From NCBI RefSeq assembly GCF_014203645.1, contig NZ_JACHJL010000005.1:310001-374000 (forward strand): a stretch of DNA of 64,000 nucleotides, written 5' to 3'. Under the pieces are notes generated by a model. It did not search any database. It worked only from the letters and a program-made list of their open reading frames with translations, and was not told the origin of the DNA. This DNA comes from Streptomyces zagrosensis (GTDB taxonomy: Bacteria > Actinomycetota > Actinomycetes > Streptomycetales > Streptomycetaceae). Each line of letters begins with the position of its first letter. The first letter of the stretch is position 1. The position numbers and the translations under genes were made by a program. Shown piece after piece: positions 23,357-35,011 of the stretch.

Positions 23357-24358
23357 TTACCAATTGGGCGGGCTGGCGATGCTCCGGGCGACGACCTCGT
23401 CGAGCACCTGGGCCGTCTGCGCCACGTCGTACGTCGAGTTGTCGATGATTGGCAGCCCCGATCCGTACCACCCGGCCATCCGACCATGGATGCGCGCGAC
23501 CTCCTCGTCGCTGAGTCTGCGGTTGCCTGAACGTGCGGCGTTGCGCTCCAGGACGATCTCCAGGCCCGGCAGCAGCACCACGGGCAGCAGCCCGGGGCCG
23601 ACGTGGCGCTTCCAACCACCGAGCCCGACGACCGGGCGGTCGGGGAAGACCGCGTCGTCGAGGATGCAGGAGATGCCGTTGGCGAGGAAGTTACGGGCGG
23701 CGAAGCCGCAGGTGCGGCGGGCGAGCCGGTACTGCGCCTCGGAGTTCTCGTTCCAGCCTGACTGCGGGTTGGCGAAGCCGGACCTGACCCATTCGCGTAC
23801 GTCGTCGAGGCTGATGTGCGCGGTGGGCACCCGGCGGTTGTCCGCCCACAGTCGGGCCACCGTCGTCTTACCCGCCCCGGCAGGGCCGATCAGGAGCACG
23901 GCGACCGCGGCCTGAGAGGCGTCGATCACGGGCTGGTCCGGGTGCGCATCGTGCAGCGGGACAGGAGCGCCCGGCGGCAGCGTCACCGGTCCGGTGGCGC
24001 CATCTGCCGCGGTCGGGGACGGCCTCGATGGCGAAGGTGGCCCCGATGGCGCAGCCAGCGGCGGTGCCGGGGGCTGCGGCGCGGGATGCGGCACAGCGGC
24101 GGGCGCAGGATGCGGCGGCGCGGCAGGCGCGGGATGCGGCGGCGCCGGATGTGGCGGCGCGGCGGGCGCCGGATGCGGGCCGGGGCCGTTCCAGCCGGGG
24201 GCGGGGGGCGAAGCAGGCCCCGGCGCCGGGTGGTTGCCTCCGGCCACGGGCGGCTGTCCTGGCGGGACAGGATGACCCCCGTGCTGGGCGATGCCCGTCC
24301 CCGGCCCCTGGTCCGGCCCGTGGGATGGGGGCAGCGGTGCTTCCACTGCGTGCTGCAT
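23357..24358 (-). CDS. P-loop NTPase (AAA/zeta-kinase-like) with Pro/His/Ala repeat tail
   Basis: Substrate unknown. The first 150 residues are very rich in Pro, Ala, Gly and His, with repeated PHPAPAAPPHPAP units. The C-terminal 180 residues form a small kinase-like P-loop domain: Walker A GPAGAGKTT, then ISLDDVREWVRSGFANPQSGW, a conserved arginine-rich turn (RLARRTCGFAARNFLANG), a Walker B-like CILDDAVFPD and a lid with RNAARSGNRRLSDEEV. This resembles predicted kinases of the AAA_33 / gluconate-kinase type. ATG with GGAG nine bases upstream. It lies between the M24 gene and the aro genes, in the same direction, with large gaps on each side. No toxin-antitoxin partner is visible. Confidence 0.85.
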   Translation of the reverse strand: MQHAVEAPLPPSHGPDQGPGTGIAQHGGHPVPPGQPPVAGGNHPAPGPASPPAPGWNGPGPHPAPAAPPHPAPPHPAPAAPPHPAPAAVPHPAPQPPAPPLAAPSGPPSPSRPSPTAADGATGPVTLPPGAPVPLHDAHPDQPVIDASQAAVAVLLIGPAGAGKTTVARLWADNRRVPTAHISLDDVREWVRSGFANPQSGWNENSEAQYRLARRTCGFAARNFLANGISCILDDAVFPDRPVVGLGGWKRHVGPGLLPVVLLPGLEIVLERNAARSGNRRLSDEEVARIHGRMAGWYGSGLPIIDNSTYDVAQTAQVLDEVVARSIASPPNW

Positions 24359-24786
24359 CCGGTGGCTCTCCGTCTCGTGCGGGCGGCTGACGTGTGACGA
24401 CCTGGCCGTTCACGGTACGCGGGCCGGGTGCGCTACCGAACGGTACTCCCCCAGCCCGCGCCGGGGGCGCCCCCACCCCGGCTACCGCTGGAGATATCTC
24501 ACCCCAACTGCCGCCGGGGATGCCCACGTCCCACCTGCCGCCGAAAAGAGCACACCGCCCCCGGCGGAGGCCGGCAGATGGCCCCGACCGCCACCGCCGG
24601 CCGACGTGCCCGCCCGGGCAGGCACGCACTCCGACCGCCCGGGCTGACGCACGCCCCGACACTCGCCCAGCAAAAGTCAACTACCCGCTGCTGTAGGGCA
24701 GTTGGCGCGATTCGGCTGCCCTTGGGCGGCACCCGCTCCCGGGCGATCGAGACGGCCGGCGACCGTCCGCACAGCATGGAAAGCCG
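24359..24786. other. Gene-free region between aroQ and the P-loop NTPase gene
   Basis: A stretch of 428 bases of GC-rich, low-complexity sequence. It holds the aroQ terminator (24671-24704) and must hold the promoter of the NTPase gene, which I could not identify. Open frames on both strands here have no ribosome binding site and unlikely composition. Confidence 0.4.
24671..24704 (-). terminator. Terminator of the aro operon
   Basis: Nine-bp stem with one mismatch (24678-24686 with 24696-24704). On the minus strand it is followed by ACTTTTGC, a short U-run. It lies about 80 bases past the aroQ stop. Confidence 0.65.
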
Positions 24787-26471
<1,685 letters not shown>

Positions 26472-27062
26472 TCACTTCTCAAGCTCCAACGCCTCGGCGA
26501 CCGCGAGTGCCACGTCCTGCGGAGCGCGGTCGTCGGTGCTCACCACGGCGCGAGACACCTGCGTGTACAACGGACGCCGTGCCTCCATCAACTCCCGCCA
26601 GCGCTGGCGGGGGTTGATCGCCAGGAGCGGGCGCGGAGCGTCGAGGCCGACTCGGCGCACGGCGGAGGCGAGCCCCACATCGAGGAAGACCACCGGCAGC
26701 CCGCGCAGCAGCGCCCGGGTTGCCTCGTCCAACACCGCGCCGCCGCCGAGCGAGAGCACGCCGCAGTGTTCAGCTACGGCGTTACGCACCGCCTGCTGCT
26801 CCAGCGCGCGAAAGTGCGGCTCGCCGTGCTCGAAGAAGATGTCGGGGATCGGCTGGCCAGCCATCCGCTCGATGTCGGCGTCCGTGTCGCGGTACGTGGT
26901 GCCAAGGCGCTCGGCGAGCAGCGCGCCCACGGTGGACTTGCCGGCGCCCGGCGGCCCCACCAGGACCACGGCGGGTCCGCCGCGGCCCTCGGCATCGGCG
27001 GCCCCGGCGGCATCGGCGGTGGCGGTACGGGGCTGCCCGGCGTCCTGATGCGCGCCGGTCAC
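26472..27062 (-). CDS. aroK: Shikimate kinase
   Basis: Phosphorylates shikimate at position 3 with ATP. After a tail of about 30 residues, the 196-residue protein shows Walker [14 protein letters not shown], the shikimate-binding [11 protein letters not shown], the conserved [22 protein letters not shown] and the lid [26 protein letters not shown] overlaps the aroC stop as GTGA, so it is coupled to aroC. It is followed by aroB. Confidence 0.96.
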   Translation of the reverse strand: MTGAHQDAGQPRTATADAAGAADAEGRGGPAVVLVGPPGAGKSTVGALLAERLGTTYRDTDADIERMAGQPIPDIFFEHGEPHFRALEQQAVRNAVAEHCGVLSLGGGAVLDEATRALLRGLPVVFLDVGLASAVRRVGLDAPRPLLAINPRQRWRELMEARRPLYTQVSRAVVSTDDRAPQDVALAVAEALELEK

Positions 27063-28243
27063 CGGATCGTCAGGTGGTCAAGGAAACCGCGGACGTTGCG
27101 ACGGGTCTCGGGGACACTGTCGCCGCCGAACTTCTCGGCCACCGCGTCGGCGAGCACCAGCGCCACCATCGCCTCGGCGACGATTCCGGCGGCCGGCACG
27201 GCACACACATCGGACCGCTGGTGGTGGGCCTGGGTGACCTCGCCGGTGGCTACATCGACGGTGGCCAGCGCCCGGGGCACGGTCGCGATCGGCTTCATCG
27301 CGGCCCGCACGCGCAGCAGTTCGCCGGTGGTCAGCCCGCCCTCGGTGCCGCCGGAGCGGCCCGTCGCCCGCTTGAGCCCGTCCTTCGACGGCACGATCTC
27401 GTCGTGCGCCTTGGAGCCCGGCACGCGGGCCAGTTCGAAGCCGTCACCGACCTCGACGCCCTTGATGGCCTGGATGCCCATCAGCGCCCCCGCCAGCCGT
27501 GCGTCAAGCCGCCGGTCCCAGTGCACATGCGAACCGAGGCCCACCGGCACGCCGTACGCCAGCACCTCCACCACGCCACCGAGGGTGTCGCCGTCCTTGT
27601 GCGCCTGGTCGATCTTGGCCACCATCGCCTCGCTGGCGTCGGGGTCCAGGCAGCGCACCGGGTCGGCGTCCAAACGCTCGACGTCATCGGGGGCCGGGTA
27701 GACGCCGTACGGAGCCTTCGCCGCCGCGAGCTCCACCACATGCGAGACGATCTCGATCCCGGCCGTCTCCTTCAGGTACGACCTGGCGACGGCCCCGAGG
27801 GCCACCCGGGCCGCTGTCTCCCGCGCGGAGGCCCGCTCCAGGATCGGTCGGGCCTCGTCGAAGCCGTACTTCTGCATGCCGGCCAGATCCGCGTGGCCTG
27901 GCCGGGGGCGGGTCAGCGGTGCGTTCCTGGCCAGTTCGGCCAGCACCTGTGGATCGACCGGGTCGGCCGCCATGACCTCTTTCCACTTGGGCCACTCGGT
28001 GTTGCCGACCATGATCGCCACCGGGCCACCCATGGTCAGGCCGTGGCGTACGCCGCCGATGAAGGTGACCTCGTCGCGCTCGAACTTCATCCGGGCGCCG
28101 CGTCCATAGCCGAGCCGCCGCCGAGCGAGAGCGTCCGCCACCATGTCGGTCGTGATCGGTACCCCGGCGGGCAGCCCCTCCAGGGTCGCCACCAGTGCGG
28201 GGCCGTGCGACTCCCCCGCCGTCAGCCAACGCAACCTGCTCAA
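27059..28243 (-). CDS. aroC: Chorismate synthase
   Basis: Last shikimate-pathway step: FMN-dependent 1,4-elimination of phosphate from EPSP. The 394-residue length is normal. Signatures include [24 protein letters not shown] at the N-terminus, [34 protein letters not shown] and the C-terminal [20 protein letters not shown]. Translation starts at a TTG with AGGAG five bases upstream; the first residues after it are [10 protein letters not shown]. It is the first gene of the aroC-aroK-aroB-aroQ run. A gap of 197 bases separates it from aroE, with no recognisable promoter. Confidence 0.97.
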   Translation of the reverse strand: MSRLRWLTAGESHGPALVATLEGLPAGVPITTDMVADALARRRLGYGRGARMKFERDEVTFIGGVRHGLTMGGPVAIMVGNTEWPKWKEVMAADPVDPQVLAELARNAPLTRPRPGHADLAGMQKYGFDEARPILERASARETAARVALGAVARSYLKETAGIEIVSHVVELAAAKAPYGVYPAPDDVERLDADPVRCLDPDASEAMVAKIDQAHKDGDTLGGVVEVLAYGVPVGLGSHVHWDRRLDARLAGALMGIQAIKGVEVGDGFELARVPGSKAHDEIVPSKDGLKRATGRSGGTEGGLTTGELLRVRAAMKPIATVPRALATVDVATGEVTQAHHQRSDVCAVPAAGIVAEAMVALVLADAVAEKFGGDSVPETRRNVRGFLDHLTIR

Positions 28244-28440
28244 CGGTGCTCCTTAAACCTCGCGCCCGTGCGACTTCTCAGCCCCGATCCTCCCATGAGC
28301 TGCGAGGGAGCCCGTTCCCTCGTCCACGTTACGGACGGGGGAAGGCGCTTGTGCGCTATGGGGCAGCGCACACGCCCGCCACCCCAGGCGGCGTACGCAC
28401 GGCGCGCAGGAAGGAGACAAGCCACTGGGCTACTGGGCCG

Positions 28441-29286
28441 TCAGCCGCCGGATGGCCGCTGCCGCGCCGTGAGCGCCGCCTCGCCCGCCTCCCGCATGGT
28501 GGCCAGCGGCGCGCCGGCGCAACCAGTCATCCGCTCCACCTGAAGCACCGCCTGGTGCACCAGCAGATCAAGCCCACCCACGACCGCGCCACCACGCGCG
28601 GCCCACCGGGTGGCCAACTGCGTCGGCCAGGGGTCGTAGAGCACGTCGAAGAGCGCTCCGGGCCGCTCGGGCACCGCGCCGGCCAGCGCGTCCGTGCTGC
28701 CGGCTGGCGTGGTGGCGAACACCAGCGGAGCGCTCATCGCCTCGGCGGCATCGGCCCAGTCAGCGGTGCGCACACTCACCCCGAGCCGCTCTCCCCACTG
28801 CCGCATCTCGGTGGCACGGGCCTGCCCTCGTACGTAGGCGGTGACCTCGCCGACGTGGATGCGCGCGAGCGCGGCCAGCGCCGAGGACGCCGTGGCCCCA
28901 GCGCCCAGCACCGCCGCCCGCTCCACGCGCTCCACGCCGCGCTCCCGCATGGCCGCGATCATGCCGGGAATATCGGTGTTCTCCCCGACCCGGCGGCCCT
29001 CCGCGGTGAAGAGCACCGTGTTCACGGCCTCGACCGAAGCGGCGGTCTCGCTGAGCTCGTCGAGGAGTGGGATGATCGCCCGTTTGAGCGGCATCGTGAG
29101 AGAGAGTCCGGCCCAGTCCCGGTCGATTCCCTGCAAGAAGGCCGGCAGCGCGGCCTCGTCCACATCGAATCGGTCGTAGCGCCAGCCGGTCAGCCCCAAC
29201 TTGTCGTACGCGGCCCGGTGCAGCACCGGCGAAAGCGAGTGCGCGATGGGCGATCCAAGGACCGCCGCCCTGCGGTCATTCGGCAT
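28441..29286 (-). CDS. aroE: Shikimate dehydrogenase
   Basis: Reduces 3-dehydroshikimate to shikimate, or acts on a related substrate. The 281-residue protein has the substrate-binding GSPIAHSLSPVLHRAAY, the catalytic Lys in LTMPLKRAIIPLLDE, NTVLF..GR.VGENTD for the substrate Asp, and the nucleotide-binding AAVLGAGATASSALAAL. The NADP clamp NRT of classical AroE reads YVRGQAR here. The normal product fits its place between mltG and aroC, but shikimate dehydrogenase paralogues exist, so the exact substrate is inferred. It starts 22 bases after mltG. Confidence 0.9.
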   Translation of the reverse strand: MPNDRRAAVLGSPIAHSLSPVLHRAAYDKLGLTGWRYDRFDVDEAALPAFLQGIDRDWAGLSLTMPLKRAIIPLLDELSETAASVEAVNTVLFTAEGRRVGENTDIPGMIAAMRERGVERVERAAVLGAGATASSALAALARIHVGEVTAYVRGQARATEMRQWGERLGVSVRTADWADAAEAMSAPLVFATTPAGSTDALAGAVPERPGALFDVLYDPWPTQLATRWAARGGAVVGGLDLLVHQAVLQVERMTGCAGAPLATMREAGEAALTARQRPSGG

Positions 29287-29308
29287 CCGTCTTTCCCCGC
29301 CCCCTGTG

Positions 29309-31249
29309 TCAGTTACCGCCGCCGCGCGTCTTGTTGAACTCCTCGACCAGCTTTTTGTGCTCGGCGTAGGTCTTGGTGAACTTCGTCGTCTTTTGGTCGA
29401 TGGAGATGAAGTAGTACCACCCGCCCCGCTCCGGCTGGAGTGTCGCCCTGAGCGCTTCGTGCCCCGGGTTTCCGATCGGCCCCGGAGGCAGCCCCTCGTC
29501 GTGGTACGTGTTGTAGGGGTTGTCGTAATTGCGCAGTTCCTCGATCGTCAAGTCAATCTTGCTCTGGTTCTTGACGTAGTTGTACGTCGAGTCGAACTCA
29601 AGCAGGCCATTGGTCTGTACGTTATCCGGCTTAAGCCGGTTATAGACGACGTCGGCCATCTTGCGGAAGTCGTCGTGGGTCATGCCTTCGGCGTTGACGA
29701 GGCTGGCGACGGTGACGATGTCCCGCGGCGAGGACAGCCCCAAGCTCTCGGCCTTCGCGTCGTCAAGGCCGAGCTTGGCGTATTCCTTGTTCGCCTGCGC
29801 AACCATCTTCCGCAGCACGTCGGCGGGCTTGGCGTCCTTGCCGACGCTGTAGCGGGAGGGAAAGAGGAATCCTTCCAGCGGGTCCTTGACTGCGGTGCTG
29901 CCCTGCGACCAGGCGGGCAGCCCGAAATTGCGGTACTCCTTCTCGGCGACCTTCTTGGTGGTGCCGGCCGCGGCGCCGATCTTCTTGTCGATCGCCGTGT
30001 AGACCGCGCTGTTGCGCATGCCCTCGCTGACGATGAGAGAGTTCAACGCCGCCGGGTCCGTCATCATCTTGACGGCCGCATCCCCCGACATCTCCTTGTT
30101 GAGGGTGTACGACCCGGCCTGGATGCGGTCGCCCTTCGGGCTCGCGTTGGCAGCGTCGACAAACGCCCGGCTGCTCTTGACGACGCCTTTGCCTTTGAGA
30201 ATGTCGCCCATGGCGGCGACGCCGGTGCCATCGGGGATCTCGACCTGCACCTGCTCATCGGTGCCCTCGCCCGCGTAGTCCGGCGCGGACCCGAAATGGC
30301 TCTGCCAGAACTGATAGCCGAAGTACCCCACACCGCCCACGGCGCCACCGAGCACCACTGTGACGACCAGACACGCGACGCCACTGCGGCGCTTGGTCTT
30401 CTTGTTCCGACGTTCCCGACCGCGCCGACGCGTCTCGCGCGGGTTCGGCTCGTCGCCGTACGCATCGTCGTATGCGTCGTCGCCACCGTCACCACGGCCA
30501 CCGTCGTCATACCCGGTGGCGCTGCCGTCCCGACCGTCGTCGTCATCGAAGAAGGATTTCTTCTCTTCCGCGAAGAACGGGTGCTCAGGCTCGCGCTCTC
30601 GCCGGTCCGGCGCGGGTTCGGCCCGCCAGTCGTCCACCGGCTCATCGGGGGCGTGACCCATCGGCCCCTGATCCTGCACCGGATGCTGGTGGCCCTCCCC
30701 CGTGGGCTGGTACCCCTGCTGGTACGCCTGCTGAGGGTGCTGGCCCTGCTGTTCGAATTGCTGAGGATGCGGGGGCTGCTGAGGGTGCTGGGGTTCCTGC
30801 GGGTGCTGCGGGTGCTGCGGGTGCTGGGGATACTGCTGCTGCTGGTACTGCTGGTACTGCTGGTCGTGCGGGGGTGATCCCTGCCCGCGGTGCGGATCGT
30901 GCGGCTCGGGTTGCGGGTAGCCGTCCGGCGTCCCGTAGTAGTCGGCCTGTTGACCGCCGTACGGGTCACCTGGCTGGCCCGGTGCATACTCGCCCACCTG
31001 GCCCGGCTGCTGACCCTGACCGTACGGATCGCCCAGGTCACCGCCGTAGGGCGGCTCCGAGCCCTGTGAGCCGTCCCAGCCGTATGGCTGCTGCGCGAGA
31101 GGTTCCTGCTGCTGCGCATAGGTCTGGGCCTGGTCACCGTAGGGGCTCTGACCATCTGCGGCCTGCTGCCCATGCCACCCTGGGTCCCCGTACAAGGGGT
31201 CCTCGGGGTCCCACGGTTGGGAGCCAGAGCTCCGGCCATACTCAGTCAT
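29309..31249 (-). CDS. mltG: Endolytic murein transglycosylase MltG
   Basis: Cleaves nascent peptidoglycan glycan strands at the membrane and helps set strand length. From the ATG at 31249 (GGGG just upstream) the product has 646 residues. The first 290 or so are cytoplasmic, unusually rich in Gln, Pro, Tyr and Gly, and contain HPQ triplet repeats; an acidic/basic stretch follows. One membrane helix (VACLVVTVVLGGAVGGVGYFGY) precedes a LysM-like domain and the YceG catalytic domain with the conserved Glu in SLVNAEGMTHDDFRKMADVVYNRL, QTNGLLEFDSTYNY, PYNTYHDEGLPPGPIGNPG and TKTYAEHKKLV. It lies between ruvX and aroE. Confidence 0.93.
   Translation of the reverse strand: MTEYGRSSGSQPWDPEDPLYGDPGWHGQQAADGQSPYGDQAQTYAQQQEPLAQQPYGWDGSQGSEPPYGGDLGDPYGQGQQPGQVGEYAPGQPGDPYGGQQADYYGTPDGYPQPEPHDPHRGQGSPPHDQQYQQYQQQQYPQHPQHPQHPQEPQHPQQPPHPQQFEQQGQHPQQAYQQGYQPTGEGHQHPVQDQGPMGHAPDEPVDDWRAEPAPDRREREPEHPFFAEEKKSFFDDDDGRDGSATGYDDGGRGDGGDDAYDDAYGDEPNPRETRRRGRERRNKKTKRRSGVACLVVTVVLGGAVGGVGYFGYQFWQSHFGSAPDYAGEGTDEQVQVEIPDGTGVAAMGDILKGKGVVKSSRAFVDAANASPKGDRIQAGSYTLNKEMSGDAAVKMMTDPAALNSLIVSEGMRNSAVYTAIDKKIGAAAGTTKKVAEKEYRNFGLPAWSQGSTAVKDPLEGFLFPSRYSVGKDAKPADVLRKMVAQANKEYAKLGLDDAKAESLGLSSPRDIVTVASLVNAEGMTHDDFRKMADVVYNRLKPDNVQTNGLLEFDSTYNYVKNQSKIDLTIEELRNYDNPYNTYHDEGLPPGPIGNPGHEALRATLQPERGGWYYFISIDQKTTKFTKTYAEHKKLVEEFNKTRGGGN
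30750..30862. repeat. Triplet/nonanucleotide repeats in the mltG N-terminal region
   Basis: On the coding strand repeated CACCCGCAG-type nonamers encode HPQ units, and CAG/TAC runs encode QQY units. The plus strand shows this as CTGCGGGTG and CTGCTGGTA runs. This is a likely site of length variation in the cytoplasmic tail of MltG. Confidence 0.65.
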
Positions 31250-31375
31250 CAATCCCCTAGTGCCGCGCTGCGGCAGCCGGTACGCGCCCGGAGCGCGGGG
31301 TTCGCTCCGCCGGGCTATCACCTCGCCCGGCATTCGAACGGCTGCCATGCCGCGCGGAACGTTACCGTACCGCGA

Positions 31376-31858
31376 TCAGATGACCACTTCGACGGCGTCA
31401 CCCGGGGGACGGCCCGAGGCGCGCTCGATCTCCAGCGCGTTCTGCAAGATGATGACGGCGGCGGCCTGATCTACGACGGACCGCCCCTTCTTACTGTTCA
31501 CTCCCGCGGCTCGTAGCCCCTGAGCAGCGGTAACCGTGCTCATGCGCTCATCGACGAGCCGCACCGGCACGGGGGCGACAAGGCGGGCTAGTCCCCCGGT
31601 GAAGCCCCGAACCTTGGTCGCCGCCGGGCCCTCCTTGCCACTGAGCGACCTGGGCAGGCCGACGACGACCTCGATCGGCTCATACTCCGCGACAATCGCC
31701 GCCAGTCTGCGCCGCGCCGCCGCGACGTCCCGGCCAGGCACGGTCTCCACCGGCGTGGCCAGGACCCCATCGGGGTCGCACGAGGCGACCCCGATCCGGG
31801 CATCTCCGACATCGATGGCGATCCGCCGCCCACGTCGCATGGGCCGTTCCTCGCTCAC
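31376..31858 (-). CDS. ruvX: Putative pre-16S rRNA nuclease (Holliday junction resolvase-like YqgF)
   Basis: RNase H-fold nuclease thought to finish the 5' end of 16S rRNA. The 160-residue protein shows the fold's acidic residues: RIAIDVGDARIGVASCDPDG at the N-terminus, VVVGLPRSLSGKEGPAA in the middle and LVDERMSTVTAAQGL toward the C-terminus. GTG start. It lies 68 bases downstream of alaS and 126 bases upstream of mltG, the common actinobacterial order. Confidence 0.93.
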   Translation of the reverse strand: MSEERPMRRGRRIAIDVGDARIGVASCDPDGVLATPVETVPGRDVAAARRRLAAIVAEYEPIEVVVGLPRSLSGKEGPAATKVRGFTGGLARLVAPVPVRLVDERMSTVTAAQGLRAAGVNSKKGRSVVDQAAAVIILQNALEIERASGRPPGDAVEVVI

Positions 31859-31926
31859 GCCACCTCACCCTTACTCATGCCTGATCACCTGTGACCGGCC
31901 GTTTCACACGCCTCATCGGTCATCGT

Positions 31927-34596
31927 TCACGCCTGATCGGTGACGAGACGCTCCACAGCGGCGATCGCATCGTTGATGGCGTCCGGATTCTGCCCACCGC
32001 CTTGGGCGACGTCCGGCTTGCCACCGCCGCCACCGCCCAGGGTCTTGGCGGCCGTACGCACCAAGTCCCCGGCCTTCAGACCGCGCTCGCGAGCCGCCTC
32101 GTTGGTAGCGACCACCGTGAGCGGACGCTCCCCAGCGACGGTGAACAGCGCCACCACGACCGGCCGCCCACCCTGGATGCGCCCGCGCACATCGAGGACC
32201 AGCTTGCGCAGGTCATCGGCCCCGGTGCCGTCCGGCACCCGGCCCGTCACCAGCGCCACGCCCCGCACGTCCTTGGCGCCCTCGGCCAGACCGGCGGCAG
32301 CCTGCAAAACCTTCTCCGCGCGAAAGCGCTCGATCTCCTTCTCGGCGTCCTTGAGCTTGGCGAGCATCCCCGAGATCCGCTCCGGCAACTCCTCGGGGCG
32401 GCCCTTGACCAGGTCGGTGAGCTGCGAGACCACCGTGTGCTCACGAGCGAGGAACTGATACGCATCGACGCCGACCAGGGCCTCCACCCGGCGCACGCCG
32501 GAGCCGATCGACGATTCGCCCAGTAGCTTCACCAGGCCGAGCTGAGCCGTGTTGTGCACATGCGTGCCACCGCACAGTTCCTTGGAGAAGTCGCCGATGG
32601 TCACCACCCGCACCCGGTCGCCGTACTTCTCGCCGAACTCGGCGATGGCGCCCTGCTTCTTGGCGTCGTCCATGCTCATCACCTCGGCGGTGACGTCGAG
32701 TTCACGGGAGAGCACGTCGTTGATCTTCTGCTCGACGTCCGTGAGCACCGTGCTGGGCACGGCGGCGGGCGAACCGAAGTCGAAGCGGAAGCGGCCGGGC
32801 GAATTCTCCGAACCGGCCTGCGCGGCAGTCGGGCCCAGCGCGTCCCGCAGCGCCTGGTGGGTCAGGTGGGTGGCGCTGTGGGCACGGGCGATGGCGCGCC
32901 GCCGCTTGATGTCGATCTGGGCGTACGCCCCAGCGCCCACGGTGACCTCACCGACCTGCACCACGCCCTTGTGCACGCTGACACCGGGCACCGGCTGCTG
33001 CACGTCGCGGATCTCGACCACGGCGCCGGAGTCCAGCCTGATCCGCCCGGTGTCGGCGAGCTGGCCGCCGCCCTCGGCGTAGAAGGGGGTGCGATCCAAA
33101 ACGACCTCAACCTCGTCGCCCTCGTGCGCGGCGGGCGAGGAAACCCCGTCCACCAGGAGACCGACCACGCTGGACTCGCCCTCAATGTTCGCGTAACCGG
33201 TGAAGACCGTGGCACCGGAAGCGTCGGCGACCGCGCGGTAGGCCGACAGGTCGGCGTGGCCCTGCTTCTTGGCCCTGGCGTCCGCCTTGGCCCGCTCCCG
33301 CTGCTCCTTCATCAAACGACGGAAGCCGTCCTGGTCTACGCTCAGCCCCTGTTCGGCGGCCATTTCCAGGGTGAGGTCAATGGGGAAGCCCCAGGTGTCG
33401 TGGAGCAAGAACGCCTTGTCGCCGGCGAGCGTGCCGGACCCGGCGGCCTTGGTCTCACTGACGGCCGTGTCCAAGATGTTGGTGCCGGCCTTGAGGGTCT
33501 TGAGGAAAGCACCCTCCTCGGCCAGGGCAACCGTCTCGATGCGCTTGCGGTCCTCACGAAGCTCTGGGTACTGCTCGCCCATCGTCTTCAGTACGACATC
33601 CACGAGCGCGCCGACGACCGGGCCGCTCGCACCGAGCAGGCGCATGTTGCGGATGGCGCGGCGCATGATGCGGCGCAGTACGTAACCACGGCCCTCGTTG
33701 CCCGGGGTGACGCCATCGCCGATGAGCATCACGGAGGTACGGATGTGGTCGCCGACCACGCGCAGCGCGACGTCGGACTCCTGGGCGGCGCCGTAGGCGA
33801 CCCCGGTCAGGGCGGTGGCCTGGTCCATGACGACGCGCAGGGTGTCGGTCTCGTACATGTTGTGCACGCCTTGCAGGATCATCGCGAGGCGTTCGAGGCC
33901 GAGGCCGGTGTCGATGTTCTTGCTCGGCAGTTCCCCAAGGATCGGGAAGTCTTCCTTGCCGGTGCCCGGGCCGCGCTCATACTGCATGAAGACCAGGTTC
34001 CAGATCTCCACATACCGCTCGTCGTTGACGGCGGGACCGCCCTCGGGGCCGAACTCGGGGCCACGGTCGTAGTTGATCTCGGAGCAGGGGCCGCACGGGC
34101 CTGGCACGCCCATGGACCAGTAGTTGGGGCCCATGCCAAGCCGCTGAATGCGCTCGGACGGTACGCCAACGACCTCACGCCAGATGCGCTCGGCCTCATC
34201 ATCGTGCTCATAGACGGTGATCCACAGCTTCTCCGGCTCCAGGCCGTAACCACCGTCAGCCTGCGAGCTGGTCAGCAGCTCCCAGGCGAGCTTGATGGCG
34301 CCTTCCTTGAAGTAGTCGCCGAAGGAGAAGTTGCCGCACATCTGGAAGAACGTGCCGTGCCGGGTGGTCCTGCCGACCTCTTCGATGTCGGGGGTGCGCA
34401 CGCACTTTTGCACGCTGGTGGCGCGGTCGAACGGCGGCTTGACCTCACCGAGGAAGTACGGCTTGAAGGGCACCATGCCCGCGGGGACCAGCAACAGCGT
34501 CGGGTCGTCCGCGATCAGCGACGCCGACGGCACGACGGTGTGCCCCCGCTCCTCGAAGAAGCGTAGCCAGCGGCGGCGGATTTCGGCCGACTCCAT
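31927..34596 (-). CDS. alaS: Alanyl-tRNA synthetase
   Basis: Charges tRNA-Ala. From the ATG at 34596 the product has 889 residues, the usual length. It shows the class II catalytic core ([51 protein letters not shown]), the editing domain with zinc-binding [11 protein letters not shown] and [13 protein letters not shown], and the C-terminal oligomerisation region ending with [15 protein letters not shown]. The ATG overlaps the stop of the preceding small gene by one base (TGATG), so the two are coupled. A frame open to 35262 only runs antisense to or through the upstream genes. Confidence 0.97.
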   Translation of the reverse strand: MESAEIRRRWLRFFEERGHTVVPSASLIADDPTLLLVPAGMVPFKPYFLGEVKPPFDRATSVQKCVRTPDIEEVGRTTRHGTFFQMCGNFSFGDYFKEGAIKLAWELLTSSQADGGYGLEPEKLWITVYEHDDEAERIWREVVGVPSERIQRLGMGPNYWSMGVPGPCGPCSEINYDRGPEFGPEGGPAVNDERYVEIWNLVFMQYERGPGTGKEDFPILGELPSKNIDTGLGLERLAMILQGVHNMYETDTLRVVMDQATALTGVAYGAAQESDVALRVVGDHIRTSVMLIGDGVTPGNEGRGYVLRRIMRRAIRNMRLLGASGPVVGALVDVVLKTMGEQYPELREDRKRIETVALAEEGAFLKTLKAGTNILDTAVSETKAAGSGTLAGDKAFLLHDTWGFPIDLTLEMAAEQGLSVDQDGFRRLMKEQRERAKADARAKKQGHADLSAYRAVADASGATVFTGYANIEGESSVVGLLVDGVSSPAAHEGDEVEVVLDRTPFYAEGGGQLADTGRIRLDSGAVVEIRDVQQPVPGVSVHKGVVQVGEVTVGAGAYAQIDIKRRRAIARAHSATHLTHQALRDALGPTAAQAGSENSPGRFRFDFGSPAAVPSTVLTDVEQKINDVLSRELDVTAEVMSMDDAKKQGAIAEFGEKYGDRVRVVTIGDFSKELCGGTHVHNTAQLGLVKLLGESSIGSGVRRVEALVGVDAYQFLAREHTVVSQLTDLVKGRPEELPERISGMLAKLKDAEKEIERFRAEKVLQAAAGLAEGAKDVRGVALVTGRVPDGTGADDLRKLVLDVRGRIQGGRPVVVALFTVAGERPLTVVATNEAARERGLKAGDLVRTAAKTLGGGGGGKPDVAQGGGQNPDAINDAIAAVERLVTDQA

Positions 34597-35006
34597 CAGT
34601 AGTCCTCTTTCCGGTGATTGTTCCGGTGATTGTTCCGGTCGTTGTTCCGGTCGTTCCGATCGTGGCTGCGGTGGTCGTCCCGGTCGCCCTGTGCGGTCAG
34701 GCCCGCGGGGCGATGGGTCTTCGACTTCAGCACCTGCGCGCGCTGCGCGGGCAGTTCCCTGACGTCGAGGACGTCGGACCCCGCGCCGAGTCCCAGCGCA
34801 TCGTTCAACGCCGCTTCGCGGTCTGCCATTCCGACCCGTACGTCCAAGGCGAACTGCTTCAGCCGATGGCCGGTCTCCACCGCCTTGTCCGCGGCCTGTG
34901 CGGCCAGACTCTCGGGAGTCAACTGGCGCAGCTTGCGGTTGACCTTGGTGGTGGCCCACACCCCGGCTGCGGCGCCGGTCGTGAACCAAAATGCGCGGCG
35001 GAACAT
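34596..35006 (-). CDS. DUF6167-like small membrane-associated protein with Arg-Asn repeat tail
   Basis: Function unknown. The 136-residue protein begins with a short hydrophobic segment ([26 protein letters not shown]), continues as an amphipathic helix, and ends in a highly polar repeat, [16 protein letters not shown]. This arrangement matches a conserved actinobacterial family encoded just before alaS. It follows the DUF948-type gene by five bases and overlaps alaS by one base, so the three are probably co-expressed. The repeat tail is encoded by a 12-bp tandem repeat. Confidence 0.75.
   Translation of the reverse strand: MFRRAFWFTTGAAAGVWATTKVNRKLRQLTPESLAAQAADKAVETGHRLKQFALDVRVGMADREAALNDALGLGAGSDVLDVRELPAQRAQVLKSKTHRPAGLTAQGDRDDHRSHDRNDRNNDRNNHRNNHRKEDY
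34609..34668. repeat. 12-bp tandem repeat just upstream of alaS
   Basis: About four degenerate copies of TTCCGGTGATTG or its close variant TTCCGGTCGTTG encode the [10 protein letters not shown] tail of the small membrane-associated protein. A similar, shorter run (TCCGGTTATTGCTCCGGTC) occurs at the end of the next gene upstream. Confidence 0.7.
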
Positions 35007-35011
35007 CGCGA

